The notes under the pieces: model-generated
The model's input: only the letters and a program-made list of their open reading frames with translations
What the model was told of the DNA's origin: nothing
Databases searched by the model: none
Assembly: GCA_964423525.1 (NCBI GenBank)
Contig: CAYRFU010000148.1
Span: 1-16,966, forward strand
Source: CAYRFU01 sp964423525
GTDB taxonomy: Bacteria; Vulcanimicrobiota; Xenobia; Xenobiales; JADMJV01
Direction of reading: 5' to 3'
Length of the DNA stretch: 16,966 nucleotides
Part shown: positions 7,034 through 14,235 of the stretch, piece by piece
Position numbering within the stretch: the stretch's first letter is position 1
How the letters are laid out: each line of letters opens with the position of its first letter
Made by a program: the position numbers and the translations under genes

Positions 7034-8517
7034 CCGCCCTGGTTGAGTTCGTTCAAAGCGACGGGGATCTCAGCGAAGTCGGTGAGTTCGAGATCGAGAA
7101 GGTCATAGGCGGTCAGATTCTCGGACATCAGAGTTTCGTCTTCCAGGATGTTGTATTCGAGCTCCACCGGAATGGTGGGATATTCTTGCACATCGATCAC
7201 AAAGGCCAACGAAGCTAGCGCCCTTTGAGCCTCCTGGACGGTCTCGGGGTCGGCGGCGTGGCGAAAAGCAGCGTCGAAGCTTTGACGAGCGGCTCGGGTG
7301 TCACCTCGCTTGAGCTGAAGGTAGCCGAGGCCCAGGTGGGCGGGGGCAAAGGTGGGAGTGCCCTCGAGGAGGTTGCGGTATTCGGTCTCGGCTTTGAGCA
7401 GGTCGCCCATCTCTTCGTAAGCCCGACCTCTGGCTGTGTAAGCGTAGAGCACGGTGGGGGCCAGGTCGATGGCCTTATTGAGGTCGGGTAGGGCTTTGGC
7501 CGGTCGTCCGAGTTCCAGGTTGGCTTCAGCCCGCCCTAGATAGGCCTCGGCCATTCCTGGGGCAGCCATGATGGCGCGGTCGAAGTCGACTAGAGCCTTA
7601 CCGGGCTGCTCCACCCAGTCGAGTCGGAACTGACCTCGGGCCAGAAGGGGGCCGGGGCTACCGGCTCCGATTTGCACCGCTTTATCGTGATCTTGAATGG
7701 CCTCCTTATAGCGTCCCATACGAGCCAGAAGATTGCCTCGGGCGCTGTAGAGAGAGGGACGGTTGGGGGCGAGCTCTATCGCTCTCTTGTAGTCAGAGAG
7801 CGCTTCCTCTAGTTTGTCTTGGGCAGCGTAAGCTCCAGCCCGACCGCCCCACAAAAAAGCGTTGTCGCTATCGAGTTCGATGGCCTTGGTGTATTGGGGA
7901 ATGGCCTCTTCATAGAGGGTGCGACGGAAAAGCAGGTCGGCGTAGGTATGAATGGCGGGCACCAGGTCGGGGCGACGCCTGAGTGCTTCTTGCACGTCCT
8001 GGAAAGCTTCCTCGATCTGGCCCATCTGGGCGCGGGCGTAGGCGCGTCCGGCATAGGCCAGGTCAGCCTCAGGGTCGAGGGTTAGGGCCAACGTGTGGCT
8101 CCGAACAGCTTCTTCAAGCTGGCCTAATTCGGCCAGCACGTAGCCCCGAGAGAGGTGGAGATGGGCCGTGTTAGGGGAGAGAGCCACGGCCCGGTCGAGG
8201 TCAGCCAGGGCCTCCTGGGGTTTGCCCAGGTGGCTGAGCACAGCAGCTCGTTGAGCCAGAATTTCGGCGGTGGGATTGAGCAGGACCGCTTTCTCGATGG
8301 GAGGCAACGCTTCGCTGTAACGCTCAAGCCCCATGAAGGCTTTCGATACGCCTTCCAGGGCCAGCGCATCCTCGGGTGAGTCCTCTAGGCGGGTCTGGTA
8401 GAGGCCGAGTGCTTGCTGGTATCGTCCCGCCTCCAGGGCCTCTAGAGCGGCATCCTGGGCCTGGGCCGCAAGCGTTAGCAAAAGCCCTATTAGGAGGGCA
8501 ATCAAACTTCTGTCCAT
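7030..8517 (-). CDS. Exported tetratricopeptide-repeat protein
   Basis: This 495-residue protein begins with a short basic n-region and a hydrophobic stretch (LIALLIGLLLTLAAQAQ), so it is probably exported or membrane-anchored; AQA is a plausible signal peptidase I site. Residues from about 22 to 430 are roughly twelve consecutive 34-residue TPR units, recognisable by repeated A-x-x-x-x-G/A-x-A-Y and A-x-x-x-x-x-x-A-I-x-L-x-P patterns. These form a superhelical protein-binding scaffold. The last 55 or so residues are not TPR but acidic and Leu-rich (ILEDETLMSENLTAYDLLDL); this may be a separate contact region. No catalytic domain is seen and the partner is unknown. Its upstream neighbour is the divergent microprotein gene; its stop TAG overlaps the flavin oxidase stop. 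Confidence 0.88.
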   Translation of the reverse strand: MDRSLIALLIGLLLTLAAQAQDAALEALEAGRYQQALGLYQTRLEDSPEDALALEGVSKAFMGLERYSEALPPIEKAVLLNPTAEILAQRAAVLSHLGKPQEALADLDRAVALSPNTAHLHLSRGYVLAELGQLEEAVRSHTLALTLDPEADLAYAGRAYARAQMGQIEEAFQDVQEALRRRPDLVPAIHTYADLLFRRTLYEEAIPQYTKAIELDSDNAFLWGGRAGAYAAQDKLEEALSDYKRAIELAPNRPSLYSARGNLLARMGRYKEAIQDHDKAVQIGAGSPGPLLARGQFRLDWVEQPGKALVDFDRAIMAAPGMAEAYLGRAEANLELGRPAKALPDLNKAIDLAPTVLYAYTARGRAYEEMGDLLKAETEYRNLLEGTPTFAPAHLGLGYLQLKRGDTRAARQSFDAAFRHAADPETVQEAQRALASLAFVIDVQEYPTIPVELEYNILEDETLMSENLTAYDLLDLELTDFAEIPVALNELNQGG

Positions 8518-8616
8518 CGGCTAGCATTCACCAGGTCCTCGGGGGATCCCTGGTACGTTTACCTGGCGGCAAAACCATGGATGGCTGTGAGCAATACCAT
8601 GGGAGCGGAGGAAGAT
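8518..8616. promoter_or_regulatory. Divergent spacer between TPR gene and microprotein
   Basis: CCAGGT at 8531-8536 is repeated inverted as ACCTGG at 8561-8566, and GGTA-CGTT-TACC lies within it. ACCATGG occurs twice as a direct repeat (8574-8580 and 8596-8602). No clear -35/-10 pair can be assigned. This 99-bp spacer should contain both promoters. Confidence 0.3.
8607..8611 (+). promoter_or_regulatory. Ribosome binding site deciding the microprotein start
   Basis: GGAGG, 5 bases before ATG 8617, supports this start over the in-frame ATG at 8581, which has no such site. Confidence 0.6.
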
Positions 8617-8781
8617 ATGCGGTGGACGACTTTGCCAAGCCATCCTGCTTCTCTCCCGATCGATGCCGTCAAGAAAGAGATTCAAACCGTCCAAGGCGAG
8701 CTTGAGCTGGCCCAGGCTCGAATGCAAGAGGCTCGCCAAACCACGGAGACTATCTCGAGTTCGGGAGCGGAGTCGAATTAG
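8617..8781 (+). CDS. 54-residue coiled-coil microprotein, unknown function
   Basis: A small gene with a good ribosome binding site (GGAGG, 5-base spacing) encodes MRWTTLPSHPASLP, then a charged amphipathic helix of about 28 residues (IDAVKKEIQTVQGELELAQA and onward) with Ile/Val/Leu/Met at heptad-like intervals, then a Ser/Thr-rich tail. This composition fits a short coiled coil rather than random translation. There is no signal peptide or membrane segment. I recognise no family. It diverges from the TPR gene and ends in a 4-bp stop overlap (TTAG) with the convergent nucleotidyltransferase-like gene. Dense packing on both sides argues that it is a gene. An in-frame extension to ATG 8581 would add 12 residues and is less likely. 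Confidence 0.6.
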   Translation: MRWTTLPSHPASLPIDAVKKEIQTVQGELELAQARMQEARQTTETISSSGAESN

Positions 8782-9818
8782 ACCGCCAAGACTGAACGGA
8801 GCAGATCGCGAGCCAGCTGGCCAAGCTGGACCAGCCTGGTTCTCCAGTCGTGATGGTCACTCTGGGGCATCAAAAAGCGATACAGATAGCCGAGACGAGC
8901 CCACCATCCCGGTATCGAGAACACGACCACGAGTTTTCCCATCGTCTCTGATTGGCGCCTCTCTATCACCCTGTCCAGAAAGGCTCTCTCGATCCAATTG
9001 AGAGAGGGCAGCCGACCCAGGGGTGGGGGAGAGAAGTCGAAAAACCTATGAAGCAGGTGGTTGGTGTAGGCGAGAATCCTATGGCAGTGGAGCTGCTTTG
9101 AGGCCTGACTGAGAAGAACGGGGTCGATTTCCCGGTAGCAAAGGGCCAGGTCGACTAGCCAGTGGAGGCGACTGTAGGCGTGCTTAAGGGCGTGAACGGC
9201 CAGTTGTAAGAATTGATCTTCGGGTCCCATCCGCCTGAGAATGGTAAATCGGTCTGGAGCCAGCGGGACGGAACGGCTCCAAACCGCCTTCTCTTCAAAA
9301 CGGAAAGCATCGGTGACTCTCTGGCTTCGAGCGAAGTGGGAGAAGGTCATCGGGTCTTGATGAAGGTCGATGGCTCGGCCATCCCGTCGGAAATTGATGC
9401 TGTCAGAGCTTTGATATCCGAGTTCCTGGCGAAGGATTTGACCGACTTTCTCATAGTCGGCTGCGCGGACCAGTAGGTCGATATCGCTCAGGAAGCGGAT
9501 CCCCAGAACGCCCTGGTAGGCAGTGAAAATCAGGCTCGCTCCTTTGAGAACGATGACTGGGAGTTGGTGGCTGCTCAAAACCTCGTCGAGTTCGGTCAGG
9601 TCGGCCACATAGCCGCCGTTGCGGAAGAACTCCTCGCGAAAGATCTGACGAAGCAGTGGGAACTGGTCGCTCGGGCTGGTGTTGCTTACCTGGTAGCTGA
9701 CCAGGCCAGCCAGGAATTCTGGTCGAGCCGATTCCAGGACCGCTTCCTCGTCGAGTGCCTCACAGACGACCTGGGGAGCGCTCAAGTAGGAGCGGACGAT
9801 TGACAAGACTCGATCCAC
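8778..9818 (-). CDS. Nucleotidyltransferase-fold family protein (NTP_transf_5-like)
   Basis: This 346-residue protein matches the uncharacterised nucleotidyltransferase family by motif order: VLKGASLIF (about 90-98), GIRFLSDIDLLV with metal-ligand-type D112 and D114, a GYQ segment, and AIDLHQDPMTF with a third acid D151. These are the expected positions for the two-aspartate plus distal-aspartate site of the polymerase-beta superfamily. The C-terminal half is helical with conserved-looking His/Trp (LAVHALKHAYSRLHWLVDL), also typical. Family members often sit near surface polysaccharide or peptide-modification genes, but the substrate is generally unknown; the neighbouring plus-strand operon begins with a glycosidase, which is only suggestive. 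The start is GTG at 9818, without a clear Shine-Dalgarno, and is buried in an inverted repeat. An internal start cannot be excluded. Confidence 0.78.
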   Translation of the reverse strand: MDRVLSIVRSYLSAPQVVCEALDEEAVLESARPEFLAGLVSYQVSNTSPSDQFPLLRQIFREEFFRNGGYVADLTELDEVLSSHQLPVIVLKGASLIFTAYQGVLGIRFLSDIDLLVRAADYEKVGQILRQELGYQSSDSINFRRDGRAIDLHQDPMTFSHFARSQRVTDAFRFEEKAVWSRSVPLAPDRFTILRRMGPEDQFLQLAVHALKHAYSRLHWLVDLALCYREIDPVLLSQASKQLHCHRILAYTNHLLHRFFDFSPPPLGRLPSLNWIERAFLDRVIERRQSETMGKLVVVFSIPGWWARLGYLYRFLMPQSDHHDWRTRLVQLGQLARDLLRSVLAV

Positions 9819-9835
9819 GACGCTGGTTGCGTCGT
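9817..9835. promoter_or_regulatory. Perfect inverted repeat overlapping the GTG start of the nucleotidyltransferase-like gene
   Basis: ACGACGC, TGGTT, GCGTCGT: 7-bp perfect arms with a 5-base spacer. It lies in the 61-bp divergent spacer to the glycosidase operon and covers the GTG start at 9818-9816. It might be an operator serving both directions, or an RNA hairpin masking the start codon. If the true start lies further downstream in the gene, it would be a promoter or leader element. Confidence 0.42.
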
Positions 9836-9879
9836 ATCAGTAGAAAAGGCCTGCCCAGAGTGATAGCGTATTACCCCGT

Positions 9880-11172
9880 ATGGTGACCGCCCTGCTGACT
9901 TTCCTACGCTGGCTCCTCCCCGTCTTGGTGATCAGGACCGGGAGTTATCTCTATCGGGTTTTATCCCGACCCCTGCGACCGAGCGCCTTTGACGTTGGCG
10001 ACATTGCCGCCCAGATCGCTCTCAGAGACCTCGACAACTGCATAGAGAAGAGGGTTCTGCCCGACGGCACTTCGCGCCACGTGGTGTGCGCTGGCTTTCG
10101 AAACTTTCGTGAGCCGTGGGCAAGAGATTTTGGTTTCGCAGCCTTCGGGCTCTTGGGTTTGGGTCGCCATACAGTGGTGAGAGAGGGGCTTGAGACCTTC
10201 TTGGATTTTCAGCGAGAAGATGGGCAGCTCCCTTTGAAACTTTTCTCGACCCACCTTTTCGAACGTTATGTGCATCAGCTCTTCGGACGCGTTCAGCCCA
10301 ACGATGAGCCACTCAAACCGAAGTGGGAGACGGCTCACGGCACGCTCTCTTGTGATGGAAGTCTGCTGCTTCTGATCGTTTGGGCCGAGTATCTCGAGCA
10401 AACCGAGGACTGGGGTTTCGGGCGCCAAACCTTACCCGCATTCCAGAAGGCTCTCGATTTCATCGAAGCCAGCTTGGATGGGGGCCTGATACGCCAGGGA
10501 CCCTTCTCGGACTGGGCTGATAGCATCGCTCGCTCAGGTCGGGTTTCTTACACCAACGTTCTTTACTGGAAAGCCGTCCAAAGTCTGGAGCGGGTCGAAC
10601 AAAAGCTGGACCCTGAATCTCCCTTACGCGACTCTGAAGGGCTAAGAAAGCGGGTTTTGGAAGAGTTTTGGGAGGAGAGCGAGGGCGCTCTGTTGACCTC
10701 CCGCTCTCTTCGCTTTATCAATAGCGATTCCAATCTGTTGGCGGTAGCCTGGGGATTGACCGACCAGGAACAATCGGGTCGAGTGCTCGACCGCCTGGAC
10801 TCGATGTCTCATCCGGTCCCGAGCCGGGTCTCAAGTCAACGCTATCCTCTCTACCTGGTGGGGATTGAGATGCGTCTGGCCGGAATCCCGAACTACCACA
10901 TGGATTGCTCTTGGCTGTGGTTGGGGGGCTGGCATGTGATCGCCCTGGCCCGGGCTGGAAGGACAGACCAAGCCCGCCAACTGCTTCAGAAAATTGATCA
11001 ACAGATTGAGAAAGACGGGGTGGTCTATGAGGTCCACGACCCTCAGGGCCGACCTCTCCACACGATGTTCTATGCCGCCGAGGCTCCTCTGTCTTGGAAC
11101 GCGGCTATGGTGCTTTATGCCCACTGCGAACTCAACACCGACCAGTTGAACGGAGAACTCGAGCGTGTTTAG
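9880..11172 (+). CDS. Membrane-anchored six-hairpin glycosidase-like protein (debranching enzyme / GH100-invertase-like)
   Basis: This is a 430-residue protein. Residues 4-28 are hydrophobic (LLTFLRWLLPVLVIRTG) and probably form an N-terminal membrane anchor. The rest looks like an (alpha/alpha)6 barrel glycosidase: NFREPWARDFGFAAFGLL with D83 (a WxRD signature shared by amylo-1,6-glucosidase and neutral invertase families), FLDFQREDGQLPLK, and PFSDWADSIARSG with D211 and D214, followed by repeated helical hairpins. I infer hydrolysis of an alpha-linked glucan or sucrose-like substrate; the exact bond cannot be read. It is shorter than full glycogen debranching enzymes. The start is ATG at 9880 with only a weak upstream site. 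It heads a plus-strand operon; the next gene starts inside its last codons (GTGTTTAG, 8-bp overlap). Confidence 0.7.
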   Translation: MVTALLTFLRWLLPVLVIRTGSYLYRVLSRPLRPSAFDVGDIAAQIALRDLDNCIEKRVLPDGTSRHVVCAGFRNFREPWARDFGFAAFGLLGLGRHTVVREGLETFLDFQREDGQLPLKLFSTHLFERYVHQLFGRVQPNDEPLKPKWETAHGTLSCDGSLLLLIVWAEYLEQTEDWGFGRQTLPAFQKALDFIEASLDGGLIRQGPFSDWADSIARSGRVSYTNVLYWKAVQSLERVEQKLDPESPLRDSEGLRKRVLEEFWEESEGALLTSRSLRFINSDSNLLAVAWGLTDQEQSGRVLDRLDSMSHPVPSRVSSQRYPLYLVGIEMRLAGIPNYHMDCSWLWLGGWHVIALARAGRTDQARQLLQKIDQQIEKDGVVYEVHDPQGRPLHTMFYAAEAPLSWNAAMVLYAHCELNTDQLNGELERV

Positions 11173-11707
11173 CCATCCGCAGGGAGCCTGGCGCTCCGCG
11201 CCAGAAGGTCGCCAAAGAGCCTGGCTGACGATGGTCTGGCTGTTGTTGATGACCGTTGCCTCGGCCCAGGTGACCGGGGTGAAGATCACCGAGTGGGGTG
11301 TCTACGACAAAGTTGATGAGCGCCAACAGCAGGAGGCTGAGTTCGCCACCAGCGGAACGATCCACAGTGTGGGTCAGCACGCCCCGAAACTCCTCAAGCG
11401 AACTGATAGAATCTTGGCCCGAGTAGGGACGAGATTCGGGATTCAGTATGTTGGTCAGGGCGATGGCTTCGAGAAGCGCCCCATTGTGGTCCGGGTTCTC
11501 CATCCCCCCCTCAAGAACCCGGCCACGGGCCAGTTCACGACCTCCGACCAATGGACGGCCGAGTCCCAGGTCGGAATCAGTCGCTTCACCGGATGGCTCT
11601 TCGAGCAAGAGTGGGAGTTGGTCGAGGGTGAGTGGGTCTTCCAGATCGTTAACTCCCGAGGTGGGATTGAAGACGAACGCCGTTTCCTGGTGGTGCGGGG
11701 TCCTTGA
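11165..11707 (+). CDS. Exported DUF3859-like protein
   Basis: This 180-residue protein has a GTG start overlapping the previous stop by 8 bp. The n-region is basic (RQR, near residue 17) and is followed by a hydrophobic core and SAQ (AWLTMVWLLLMTVASAQ), so a signal peptide with cleavage near residue 35 is likely. An in-frame ATG at 11231 would leave the signal without its basic part, which favours the GTG. The mature part is beta-rich with GVYDKV, ARVGTRFGIQYVGQG, VVRVLHPPLKNP and WLFEQEWELVEGEWVFQI. This order resembles DUF3859, a family without known activity. It looks like an immunoglobulin-like beta sandwich, which is inference. Translation is probably coupled to both neighbours; the next TTG overlaps its TGA. 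Confidence 0.68.
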   Translation: MFSHPQGAWRSAPEGRQRAWLTMVWLLLMTVASAQVTGVKITEWGVYDKVDERQQQEAEFATSGTIHSVGQHAPKLLKRTDRILARVGTRFGIQYVGQGDGFEKRPIVVRVLHPPLKNPATGQFTTSDQWTAESQVGISRFTGWLFEQEWELVEGEWVFQIVNSRGGIEDERRFLVVRGP

Positions 11708-12330
11708 GCCAGAGCCGGAGCGGGCTCCTGTTCGATCTGTTCCTCAACGGGGTGGCTCCCTGGTTGGGCTACCTCTATCTGGTTCATATCGGTTGGTCCG
11801 ACTTTCGAGCTCTCTTAGCTGTCACGGTGATCCCGGGGCTCGTGGTGATGGTGGGTCTTCTGAGCCGGCGTCGTCTTGATCCGGTGGCTGGGGTTGCCCT
11901 GGCTGTGATCGGGATCAGCCTAGCCCTGGCCGCCCTGAGTCAGGATAGTCGCCTTCTTCAGCTGAGAGAATCGTATTTGACCGGTCTCTTCGGCTTGCTC
12001 TTTATCTTTTCGAGTTGGTGGGGAAAACCGGTTCTCTTTTGGTTGGTGCAGGCCAACGCTCGACCCGAGCATCGACCTCTGCTAGAACAGAGAAAGCCTC
12101 TGTTCTCGACCTTGACCTGGGTCTGGGGGGCGAGTTTTTTGCTCGAGTTCGGCCTCAAAGTTTGGATGGTTGAGAACTTTGAAATCGCGACCGTCCTGGC
12201 TCTTGGCCCGGTTCTCTTCTACGGGTTAACGGCCGTGATGGCGGGTTGGTCGTTCTGGTATGTTCGCCGCCAGGCCCTTCCTTCTGGCCAGGGAGCGAGC
12301 AGTCCTGAAGTGCCGAATCGTTCCGAGTGA
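11704..12330 (+). CDS. Multi-pass membrane protein, VC0807-like / septation-protein-A-like
   Basis: This is a 208-residue integral membrane protein with about six hydrophobic segments (near residues 6-27, 33-52, 58-77, 88-105, 135-158 and 163-188). The N-terminal LFLNGVAPWLGYLYLV, the P-G-L motif in helix 2, the RRRLDPVAGVAL loop, SRLLQLRESYLTGLFGLLF and the KPVLFWLV segment match the pattern of the VC0807 family, a relative of the IspZ/YciB septation protein group. No catalytic residues are evident. Its start is TTG, in a TTGA overlap with the preceding stop; the nearest better codons would remove helix 1. Its stop forms GTGA with the next start. The role is unknown; the membrane location is well supported. 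Confidence 0.68.
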   Translation: MSQSRSGLLFDLFLNGVAPWLGYLYLVHIGWSDFRALLAVTVIPGLVVMVGLLSRRRLDPVAGVALAVIGISLALAALSQDSRLLQLRESYLTGLFGLLFIFSSWWGKPVLFWLVQANARPEHRPLLEQRKPLFSTLTWVWGASFLLEFGLKVWMVENFEIATVLALGPVLFYGLTAVMAGWSFWYVRRQALPSGQGASSPEVPNRSE

Positions 12331-13016
12331 ACGAGCGACATCTTCATCTAGGTGAAACCCCATGTCTTTGCGTGAGCAATCGGGCTCAGGGGTTTCGGGG
12401 CGTCGTCCTAGTCTATCATGGCCTTTATGCCGATAAAGAGACTCAGCGCAAAGAGTTAAACTCTCTAGGAGAGGCCGGTTTTCTGGCCGTCGGCGTCGAT
12501 GCCGTCGGTCACGGGGAACGCCGCCACGGGGATCTTCCTGACCGGATGCGAACAGATGAGCGCAAGCGCTATTTCCTCGATCTCGTCAGAGCTTCGACTG
12601 AGGAAATTCCTGGCTTGGTTCAGGCTTTGCGCGGCTTGATGAAAGAAGAGTGTGGATTCGGAATAACCGGAATCTCGATGGGGGGCTATATCGCCTACGG
12701 GGCCGCTCTCCAAGAAAAGAGTCTCAAAGCTTGTGTGCCCATTCTTGGGTCACCGGACTGGGGCGGTAAGAATTCGCCTCACCATCGGTCTCAAGAGTTT
12801 TGGCCGGTGGCTCTCTTGGCTCATAACGCCGGTCAGGACAAGAATGTTCCGCCTCAACAGTCGGCTCAGTTTGTGGAGAAGCTCCGACCTTTCTATAAGG
12901 ATGATCCAGGGCGCTGTGCCTACTTCGAATATCCCGAATCTGACCACTTCATGCGAGAGCAAGATTGGCACCTTCTCTGGCAGCGAACCGTCCATTGGTT
13001 CGAGCGACACCTTTAG
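12327..13016 (+). CDS. Alpha/beta hydrolase (serine esterase/dienelactone-hydrolase-like)
   Basis: This 229-residue alpha/beta hydrolase has a complete putative catalytic triad: nucleophile S117 in GISMGG, acid D171 in GQDKNVPP, and H207 in ESDHFM. The oxyanion-hole segment is VYHGLYADKE (H31-G32). VGVDAVGHGERRHGD corresponds to the usual strand-loop with GHG after the first helix. There is no signal peptide, so it should be cytoplasmic. It probably cleaves an ester or thioester; the substrate is unknown. The GTG start shares GTGA with the previous TGA, so it is the last coupled gene of the 9880-13016 operon. An association with carbohydrate deacylation is possible given the glycosidase, but that is inference. 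Confidence 0.85.
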   Translation: MNERHLHLGETPCLCVSNRAQGFRGVVLVYHGLYADKETQRKELNSLGEAGFLAVGVDAVGHGERRHGDLPDRMRTDERKRYFLDLVRASTEEIPGLVQALRGLMKEECGFGITGISMGGYIAYGAALQEKSLKACVPILGSPDWGGKNSPHHRSQEFWPVALLAHNAGQDKNVPPQQSAQFVEKLRPFYKDDPGRCAYFEYPESDHFMREQDWHLLWQRTVHWFERHL

Positions 13017-13073
13017 TTTACAAAAGGGCAAGATCCCGGGCATCTGTTCCGACTAACTTGGGGGCGGACTCTG

Positions 13074-13079
13074 AGAGGA
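13074..13079 (+). promoter_or_regulatory. Ribosome binding site deciding the start of the glycine-rich protein
   Basis: AGAGGA lies 8 bases before GTG 13088 and supports that start, rather than frame-compatible codons upstream inside the hydrolase gene. The 71-bp spacer (13017-13087) also contains TTTACA at 13016-13021, a possible -35, without a convincing -10. Confidence 0.5.
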
Positions 13080-13087
13080 AAGCTATC

Positions 13088-14065
13088 GTGATCGTTTCAA
13101 ATTTTGCCCCCACCCAGCCGGCCGCCGCTCCAACCCGCCAGCCCGTCGTCGAAGACCAACCTCACTACAGGCCACCCATCGATTGGTGGCAGATCGGTGA
13201 TGAGCGTCTCTCGACCGACGAAATTCTCCAGGACGGTCTGCTTCCGGCCGAAGGAGTGTGGGCCTCTTACCACTATAAGCTTGAAGAAGGTAGTGATTCC
13301 GACCAGCCTCGGAACGTGCTAGCTTCTATTGCCGCGGGAGCGGCGATGGGCGGTGGTATCGGATTTGCCGGAGCCGGGGCTCTGGCTATTGTCGGCGAAT
13401 TCATGAGTCTGCTTCTGTCCGGCCCCTATTATCGTGGCAGCGGGATCGGGACCGGGTTTCTGATCGGTGGAGCTGTGGTCGGCGCCGTGTTGGGAGGCAT
13501 CGCTGGCGGAGCCGGAAGCTTCGAGCCGGGCCGGGCTGAAGATGAGTTAGGCGTTTCCGTCCGGGGAACTCTCCGAAGTGAGCTTCAGGCTGACGGCTCC
13601 ACCAACGTTGCTTTTTATCCCGGAAGTTCCGTCACCAATCGTATCGACGTCAATCAATACGCCGAGGCAGAGGAGCTTCCCGAGGTCGAAGCTGAAAGGA
13701 AACCTGCCTGGCTCGATGCTCTGAAGGGAGCGGGGATCGGGGCTGCGGCTATACCTGCCCAGGTCGTTCCCCTGTTGGGAGTTTTCTTGCCTGCTTACCT
13801 CGCCGGAACCGCCGGAACTTCCCTGGCCGGCGGGGAAACTTACGGCAGCGTTTTGGGAGGTGCCGCCGGGCTTGGTGTGACGGCGGGAAGCATCTACGCC
13901 CTCAACAATTTCGGAGGTTGGGGGGTCGCTGCTGTGGCCGGAGCCACGGCGGTGGCCGGTGGTCTGCTGGGCCCTAGCGTCTTCTCGGCCATGCGCCAAC
14001 AGGAAGCCGAGTTGGCCCAACTCGAGGGTCAGTGGTGGCACCGCTCGGCAACTTCTCCTTATTGA
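13088..14065 (+). CDS. Glycine-rich multi-pass membrane protein, unknown function
   Basis: This is a 325-residue protein from GTG 13088. It begins MIVSNFAPTQPAAAPTRQP, a Pro/Ala-rich lead similar in layout to the flavin oxidase at 5417. A charged segment with DWWQIGDERL follows. Two pairs of Gly/Ala-rich hydrophobic segments come next (ASIAAGAAMGGGIGFAGAGA, then FLIGGAVVGAVLGGIAGGAG; later GIGAAAIPAQVVPLLGVFLP, and TYGSVLGGAAGLGVTAG onward). Dense GxxxG spacing suggests glycine-zipper packing of helices. A soluble acidic loop of about 60 residues separates the pairs. No enzymatic motif or family is recognised. It may be an envelope or pore-like protein. It has its own ribosome binding site and ends at a strong hairpin, so it is either the last gene of the operon or a single unit. 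Confidence 0.72.
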   Translation: MIVSNFAPTQPAAAPTRQPVVEDQPHYRPPIDWWQIGDERLSTDEILQDGLLPAEGVWASYHYKLEEGSDSDQPRNVLASIAAGAAMGGGIGFAGAGALAIVGEFMSLLLSGPYYRGSGIGTGFLIGGAVVGAVLGGIAGGAGSFEPGRAEDELGVSVRGTLRSELQADGSTNVAFYPGSSVTNRIDVNQYAEAEELPEVEAERKPAWLDALKGAGIGAAAIPAQVVPLLGVFLPAYLAGTAGTSLAGGETYGSVLGGAAGLGVTAGSIYALNNFGGWGVAAVAGATAVAGGLLGPSVFSAMRQQEAELAQLEGQWWHRSATSPY

Positions 14066-14119
14066 ACTCCTAAGAGCGAAAGCCCCTCCTGCAGCCGGTT
14101 AGGAGGGGCGTTCGAGTTC
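14064..14119 (+). terminator. Nested stem-loop, probable transcription terminator
   Basis: GCCCCTCCT (14082-14090) and AGGAGGGGC (14101-14109) form a perfect 9-bp GC-rich stem with a 10-base loop. It extends after one A/G mismatch by four pairs (CGAA/TTCG, 14077-14080 and 14111-14114). An outer GAACTC/GAGTTC pair (14064-14069, 14114-14119) starts inside the stop codon of the preceding gene. No long U-run follows, so it could be a weak or Rho-assisted terminator. 14120-14202 holds nothing recognisable. Confidence 0.65.
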
Positions 14120-14224
14120 CGAGCCGAGGAACGGGAGTGCGCGTAACCGGGTCGACCACTCGGTAGGCTCGATTCTGACGGCGAGTTTCAGCATTCCTTC
14201 AGATGATCTCGTTAGCATCGCTAG

Positions 14225-14235
14225 GTGAGGCGAGG
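14225..14235 (+). promoter_or_regulatory. Ribosome binding site of the degraded oxidoreductase gene
   Basis: GGTGAGGCGAGG-like purine tract ends 6 bases before GTG 14242. It supports that start over ATG 14203, which has no upstream Shine-Dalgarno. Confidence 0.45.

Noticed and set aside
12965..13087. Extending the glycine-rich protein's start upstream to 12965
   Set aside because: This would overlap the hydrolase gene in another frame; the AGAGGA site and the MIVSNF start point to GTG 13088.
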